The notes under the pieces are model-generated. The model worked only from the letters and a program-made list of their open reading frames with translations, ran no database searches and had not been told where the DNA came from. A stretch of 7,972 nucleotides of DNA from CAZRDB01 sp964598695 (lineage in GTDB: Bacteria; Armatimonadota; Zipacnadia; UBA1398), in NCBI GenBank assembly GCA_964598695.1, contig CAZRDB010000213.1, forward strand, positions 1-7,972, written 5' to 3'. The translations under genes were made by a program, and so were the position numbers. Below are positions 4,859 through 7,972 of this stretch, in pieces. Position 1 is the first letter of the stretch, and each line of letters opens with the position of its first letter.

Positions 4859-7123
4859 ATGCGCGGAGTCTCCACCGCACTGCTTCTCGGCCTGCTGGCG
4901 GCGGCCGCCGCCGCGACCGAGCTTCACGTCAGCCCCCGTGGGAGCGACGCCGCCCCGGGCACCGCGCGGCGCCCGCTCCGCACGATCCAGCGGGCGGCCG
5001 ACCTCGCCCGGCCTGGCGACACGGTGACCGTCCACGCCGGGATCTACCGCGAGCGGGTCGATCCGCCCCGGGGTGGCGCGTCGGACACCGCGCGCATCGT
5101 CTACCGGGCCGCGCCCGGCGAGCAGGTCGAGATCCGTGGCTCCGAAATCGCGACCGGCTGGGTCCACGACCGTGGCGATGTGTGGAGGCTCACGCTCCCG
5201 AACGCCTTCTTCGGCTCGTTCAACCCCTACGCCGACCCGATCCGCGGCGACTGGTTCGATCCGCGCGGCCGCGAGCACCACACCGGCGCGGTGTACCTCG
5301 ACGGCGAGTGGCTCACCGAGGCCGCGAGTCTCGACGAGCTGTACCTCCCCGATGGCGCGAAGCCCGAGTGGATGACCGCCGAGCCCGGTCACTGCCTGCT
5401 CAATGTGGCGTGGTTCGAGATCGACGGCCGGAGCACCCCCGCCGTCCGCTTCGCCGAGCAGCAGGGGATCCAGACCGCGCCGTGCGTCGAGGGCGGGGAG
5501 TGCATCGGCTGGATCGAGCACGGTGACTGGGTGCTCTACAAGGGCCTCGACTTCGGCGCGGGGACCGACACCATCGATCTGCGCGTCGCTTCCGCCACCG
5601 AGGGTGGCCGGATCGAGATCCGTCTCGACAGCCCCCAAGGCGAGCTGCTCGGCGAGACCGTCGTGCCCTCCACCGCCGACTGGCAGGTCTGGGTCTCCGT
5701 CTCCGCCGAGATCCGACGGCTGTCGGGCGTGCACGACGTGTGCCTCTCGTTTCGGAACCTGCTCTCGCGCGATGAGCAGATCCGGGCCCGCGGCCTGAAC
5801 CCCAGCCTGTGGTTCGCCGAGGTCGATGCGGGCGAGACGACGATTCGGGCCCAGTTCCCCGGCGTCGACCCCAATCGGGGACGTGTGGAGATCAACGTCC
5901 GCCGGACCGTCTTCTACCCCTCCGAGCCCGGCCGCAACTACATCACCGTGCGAGGCTTCACGATGTGCCACGCCGCCACGCCGTGGGCGCCGCCGACGGC
6001 CGAGCAGATCGGCCTCATCGGCACCCACTGGAGCAAGGGATGGGTGATCGAGGACAACACGATCAGCCACTCGGTCTGCTCCGGGATCGCTCTCGGCAAG
6101 CACGGCGACGAGTTCGACAACACCTCCGCCAACACGGCCGAGGGCTACGTGGCGACCATCGAGCGGGCCCACGCCTTCTCAATCCCGTGGGACCAGGAGC
6201 ACATCGGCGGTCACGTCGTACGCAACAACACGATCTCCCACTGCGAACAGGCGGGGATCGTCGGCAGCATGGGCGCGGCCTTCAGCACGGTTGAGGACAA
6301 CGTCATCCACGAGATCCACATGCGGCGGCTGTTCTCGGGCGCCGAGATGGCCGGGATCAAGTTCCATGGCGCGATCGACACCGAGATCCGCCGGAACCAC
6401 ATCTACCGCACCTGTCTTGGCCTGTGGCTTGACTGGATGGCGCAGGGCACCCGCGTCCACGCGAACCTGTTCCACGACAACGGCACCGACCTGTTCGTCG
6501 AGGTCAACCACGGGCCGTTCGTGGTCGACAACAACCTGTTCCTCTCCGGCGCGAACCTGCTCGATGTCTCGCAGGGCGGCGCGTACGTGCACAACCTCTT
6601 CGCCGGCGTCCTGAGCGGCTTCCCGGATCTCGGTCGCGAGACGCCCTACCACCCGGCCCACAGCACCGCGGTGGCGGGCCTCGCCCGGACGGGCGGGGGC
6701 GACGATCGGTTCGTGAACAACCTCTTCGTCGGCCCGGGCAGCGGCCTGCGGCTGTATGACGACCGGCCGGTCCCGCTCCTGACGGCCGGCAACGTCTACC
6801 TCGCCGGGGCCGAGCCCTACTCGGCCGAGGTCGCGCCGATCGTGGACGCGGAAGCCGATCCCGCGATCGACCTCCAGGATGACGGCGTCGCCTACTTCGT
6901 GCGGCTGATCCCCCCGTCGGCGCTCCGCACGGCGCGAGCCGCGCGTGTGACCGGGGCCGCGCTCGGGACGACGCACGTGGCCCAGCTCCCGTACGAGACG
7001 CGTGACGGCTCCGAACTGGTCTTCGACACCGACTGCCTCGGCGAGCAGCGGACGGGCGAGCGTGTGCTCCCCGGGCCCTTCGCCACCCTCGGTCCCGGCG
7101 CGAGCCGGATCCGGGTGCGGTAG
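4859..7123 (+). CDS. Secreted GH141-like parallel beta-helix glycoside hydrolase with inserted CBM6-like module
   Basis: 754 residues. A Sec signal peptide covers about 1-19 (MRGVSTALLLGLLAAAAAA). Residues 21-95 match the start of DUF1565-type beta-helix proteins (ELHVSPRGSD, then RRPLRTIQRAADLARPGDTV and GIYRERVDPPRGG). Residues about 200-300 read as a CBM6 module: IGWIEHGDWVLYKGLDFGAG, RVASATEGGRIEIRLDSPQG, W.VWVSV, GVHDVCLSFR. The helix protein resumes at WFAEVDAGETTI (318 on) and carries the blocks YITVRGFTM (361), HWSKGW (390-395), CSGIALGKHGDEFDNTSANT, EMAGIKFHGAID, LWLDWMAQGTRVHANLFHDN (D525, D540) and FVEVNHGPF (546-554). These resemble GH141, a family that includes rhamnogalacturonan-II alpha-L-fucosidase and xylanase members. 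I cannot tell fucoside from xylan activity. A C-terminal beta-rich tail (about 650-754) is unassigned. It follows the GH99-like gene by 90 bases and precedes the DUF4838 gene by 29. Beta-helix and CBM6 calls are strong; the GH141 number is from pattern memory. Confidence 0.83.
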   Translation: MRGVSTALLLGLLAAAAAATELHVSPRGSDAAPGTARRPLRTIQRAADLARPGDTVTVHAGIYRERVDPPRGGASDTARIVYRAAPGEQVEIRGSEIATGWVHDRGDVWRLTLPNAFFGSFNPYADPIRGDWFDPRGREHHTGAVYLDGEWLTEAASLDELYLPDGAKPEWMTAEPGHCLLNVAWFEIDGRSTPAVRFAEQQGIQTAPCVEGGECIGWIEHGDWVLYKGLDFGAGTDTIDLRVASATEGGRIEIRLDSPQGELLGETVVPSTADWQVWVSVSAEIRRLSGVHDVCLSFRNLLSRDEQIRARGLNPSLWFAEVDAGETTIRAQFPGVDPNRGRVEINVRRTVFYPSEPGRNYITVRGFTMCHAATPWAPPTAEQIGLIGTHWSKGWVIEDNTISHSVCSGIALGKHGDEFDNTSANTAEGYVATIERAHAFSIPWDQEHIGGHVVRNNTISHCEQAGIVGSMGAAFSTVEDNVIHEIHMRRLFSGAEMAGIKFHGAIDTEIRRNHIYRTCLGLWLDWMAQGTRVHANLFHDNGTDLFVEVNHGPFVVDNNLFLSGANLLDVSQGGAYVHNLFAGVLSGFPDLGRETPYHPAHSTAVAGLARTGGGDDRFVNNLFVGPGSGLRLYDDRPVPLLTAGNVYLAGAEPYSAEVAPIVDAEADPAIDLQDDGVAYFVRLIPPSALRTARAARVTGAALGTTHVAQLPYETRDGSELVFDTDCLGEQRTGERVLPGPFATLGPGASRIRVR
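5460..5760 (+). other. CBM6-like carbohydrate-binding module nested in the GH141-like protein
   Basis: Encodes about residues 201-300. The order of motifs (IGWI.HGDWV.YK, DFGAG, RVAS...GG.IEIRLDSP.G.L.G, a W.W.SVS strand and the G.HD..L.F end) follows family 6 carbohydrate-binding modules, which bind xylan, beta-glucans or other glycans with aromatic side chains. It interrupts the catalytic beta-helix between its N-terminal part and the WFAEVD block rather than standing at a terminus. Boundaries are approximate. Confidence 0.75.
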
Positions 7124-7136
7124 GCGTCGGATCACT

Positions 7137-7144
7137 GGAGAGGG
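7137..7144 (+). promoter_or_regulatory. Shine-Dalgarno GGAGAGGG of the DUF4838 gene
   Basis: It ends 8 bases before ATG 7153. Together with the in-frame TAG at 7147-7149 it fixes this start and rules out a longer N-terminus. Confidence 0.7.
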
Positions 7145-7152
7145 TGTAGAGG

Positions 7153-7972
7153 ATGGGACCGATCGATGCCGGCCGCAGGATCGCGCTGAGCCCCGATGCC
7201 ATCGCGCCCGAGCGCCACGCGGCGGAAGAGCTATCGCGGTTCCTCGGGCAAGCCACGGGCGCCGCGTTCCCCGTGGTCGAGGCTACGGAGGCTGCGGGAG
7301 AGCCGGCGATCTACGTGGGCCAGGGCCCGCTCGTGCAGGCGATGCTCCCGGAGGTGGACCTCGCGGCCCTCGGCGCGGAGGAGCTGATCATCCGAACCGT
7401 GGGCGACGACCTCGTGCTGACCGGCGGCCGGCCGCGCGGGACTCTCTACGCCGTGTACGAGTTCCTCGAGACCCAGCTCGACTTCCGCTGGTACACCCCC
7501 ACGCTCAGCCGCGTGCCCAACCTCGCGGGCGTCACGATCGGTCCGCTCGACATCCGGCGCACACCGGTGCTCGAGTACCGCGAGTCGTTCTGGTTCGCCG
7601 GTTTCGACCCCGACTGGGCCGTGCGCAACCGGATGAACGGCCACCGGTACCGGCTCGACGCCACCAGGGGAGGGGAGTGCCTCTACCAGGGCTGCGGCCA
7701 CAGCTTCTACGAGTTCGTCCCGCCCGACGAGCACTTCGCCGAGCACCCGGAGTGGTTCAGCGAGATCGGCGGCAAGCGCACACACGAGGGCGGCCAGTTG
7801 TGCATCACCAACCCTGAGCTGCTCGACTTCATGGCCGAGCGGATGAAGCAGTGGCTGCGCGACCACCCCGAGAGCTGGACGGTCCCCTTCGGTCAGAACG
7901 ACTGGACCGGCTGGTGCGAGTGCGCCCAGTGCCGGGCGCTCGAGGAGGCGGAGGGCGGGGTCCACAGCGGCC
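7153..7972 (+). CDS. DUF4838-type protein with glucuronidase-like N-terminal domain, 3' end outside window
   Basis: 273 complete codons are visible and the frame is open at the right edge. The N-terminal 120 or so residues (RIALSPDAIAPERHAAEELSR, then AIYVGQG, DDLVLTGGRPRGTLYAVYEFLE) resemble the alpha/beta N-terminal domain placed before the barrel of GH67 alpha-glucuronidases and GH20 enzymes. DUF4838 features follow: LDFRWYTP, GCGHSFYEFVPPDEHFAEHPEWFSEI, QLCITNPELLDFM, and the signature DWTGWCECAQC with C255, C257 and C260. These proteins are presumed glycoside hydrolases with a TIM barrel, but no activity is established that I know of; the Cys cluster could bind a metal. Start is well fixed by the RBS and an in-frame stop just upstream, so there is no signal peptide, unlike its two upstream neighbours. 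That suggests a cytoplasmic enzyme acting on imported oligosaccharides. It is probably the third gene of the operon, 29 bases after the GH141-like stop. Confidence 0.82.
   Translation, partial: MGPIDAGRRIALSPDAIAPERHAAEELSRFLGQATGAAFPVVEATEAAGEPAIYVGQGPLVQAMLPEVDLAALGAEELIIRTVGDDLVLTGGRPRGTLYAVYEFLETQLDFRWYTPTLSRVPNLAGVTIGPLDIRRTPVLEYRESFWFAGFDPDWAVRNRMNGHRYRLDATRGGECLYQGCGHSFYEFVPPDEHFAEHPEWFSEIGGKRTHEGGQLCITNPELLDFMAERMKQWLRDHPESWTVPFGQNDWTGWCECAQCRALEEAEGGVHSG

Noticed and set aside
3677..6172. Antisense open frame of 831 codons on the minus strand spanning two plus-strand genes.
   Set aside because: Its product is a monotonous run of Arg, Gly, Ala, Leu, Val and Asp without domains or signal, the usual mirror of GC-rich codon use. 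It crosses an intergenic gap and covers genes with clear families, signal peptides and RBSs.
6179..7135. Minus-strand open frame of 318 codons under the GH141-like gene.
   Set aside because: Composition is that of an antisense shadow, and the plus strand here encodes conserved beta-helix blocks.
7002..7817. Plus-strand open frame of 271 codons overlapping the DUF4838 gene.
   Set aside because: It is Arg/Pro-rich with no domain, and a different frame from ATG 7153 gives the DUF4838 protein with RBS and family motifs.

Overview
The window is about 8 kb of very GC-rich bacterial DNA carrying five protein genes, all of carbohydrate-active type. It contains no RNA gene, CRISPR array, phage gene or transposase gene that I can see. 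High GC, Sec-exported multidomain glycan enzymes, and the GH65-like, GH99/WbsX-like, GH141-like and DUF4838 families fit a free-living polysaccharide degrader. Planctomycetota, Armatimonadota, Hydrogenedentota or Lentisphaerota would all fit. That placement is inference from gene content; nothing in the window fixes the phylum.

Layout. (1) 1-926, plus strand: the C-terminal part of a GH65-like (six-hairpin) glycosidase that begins outside the window. (2) 927-1080: a convergent intergenic gap with a long imperfect inverted repeat. (3) 1081-2682, minus strand: a secreted beta-helix protein of GH28/GH49 type with an altered catalytic motif. (4) 2683-3178: a 496-base divergent intergenic region, rich in inverted and direct repeats, that must hold the promoters of the minus-strand gene and of the plus-strand run. 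(5) 3179-7972, plus strand: three co-directional genes with gaps of 90 and 29 bases, probably one operon. They are a secreted GH99/WbsX-like enzyme with a C-terminal beta-sandwich module; a secreted GH141-like beta-helix protein with a CBM6-like module inserted in it; and a DUF4838 protein with no signal peptide that runs off the right edge.

Together this looks like part of a glycan-utilisation locus for a complex polysaccharide. Three enzymes appear exported: two beta-helix hydrolases and a GH99-like hydrolase, the latter and one helix protein carrying predicted binding modules. A DUF4838 protein with a glucuronidase-type N-terminal region is predicted to stay in the cytoplasm. No transporter, SusC/SusD pair, sulfatase or regulator lies inside the window, so the substrate cannot be named. 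GH141 members include alpha-L-fucosidase and xylanase, GH99 acts on alpha-mannans and N-glycans, and GH28/GH49 act on pectins and dextrans.

The points most worth a second look are the CBM6-like module nested inside the GH141-like protein, the Asn replacing a usual catalytic Asp in the GH28/GH49-like protein, and the 136-base structure bounded by 21-base inverted repeats in the divergent control region.
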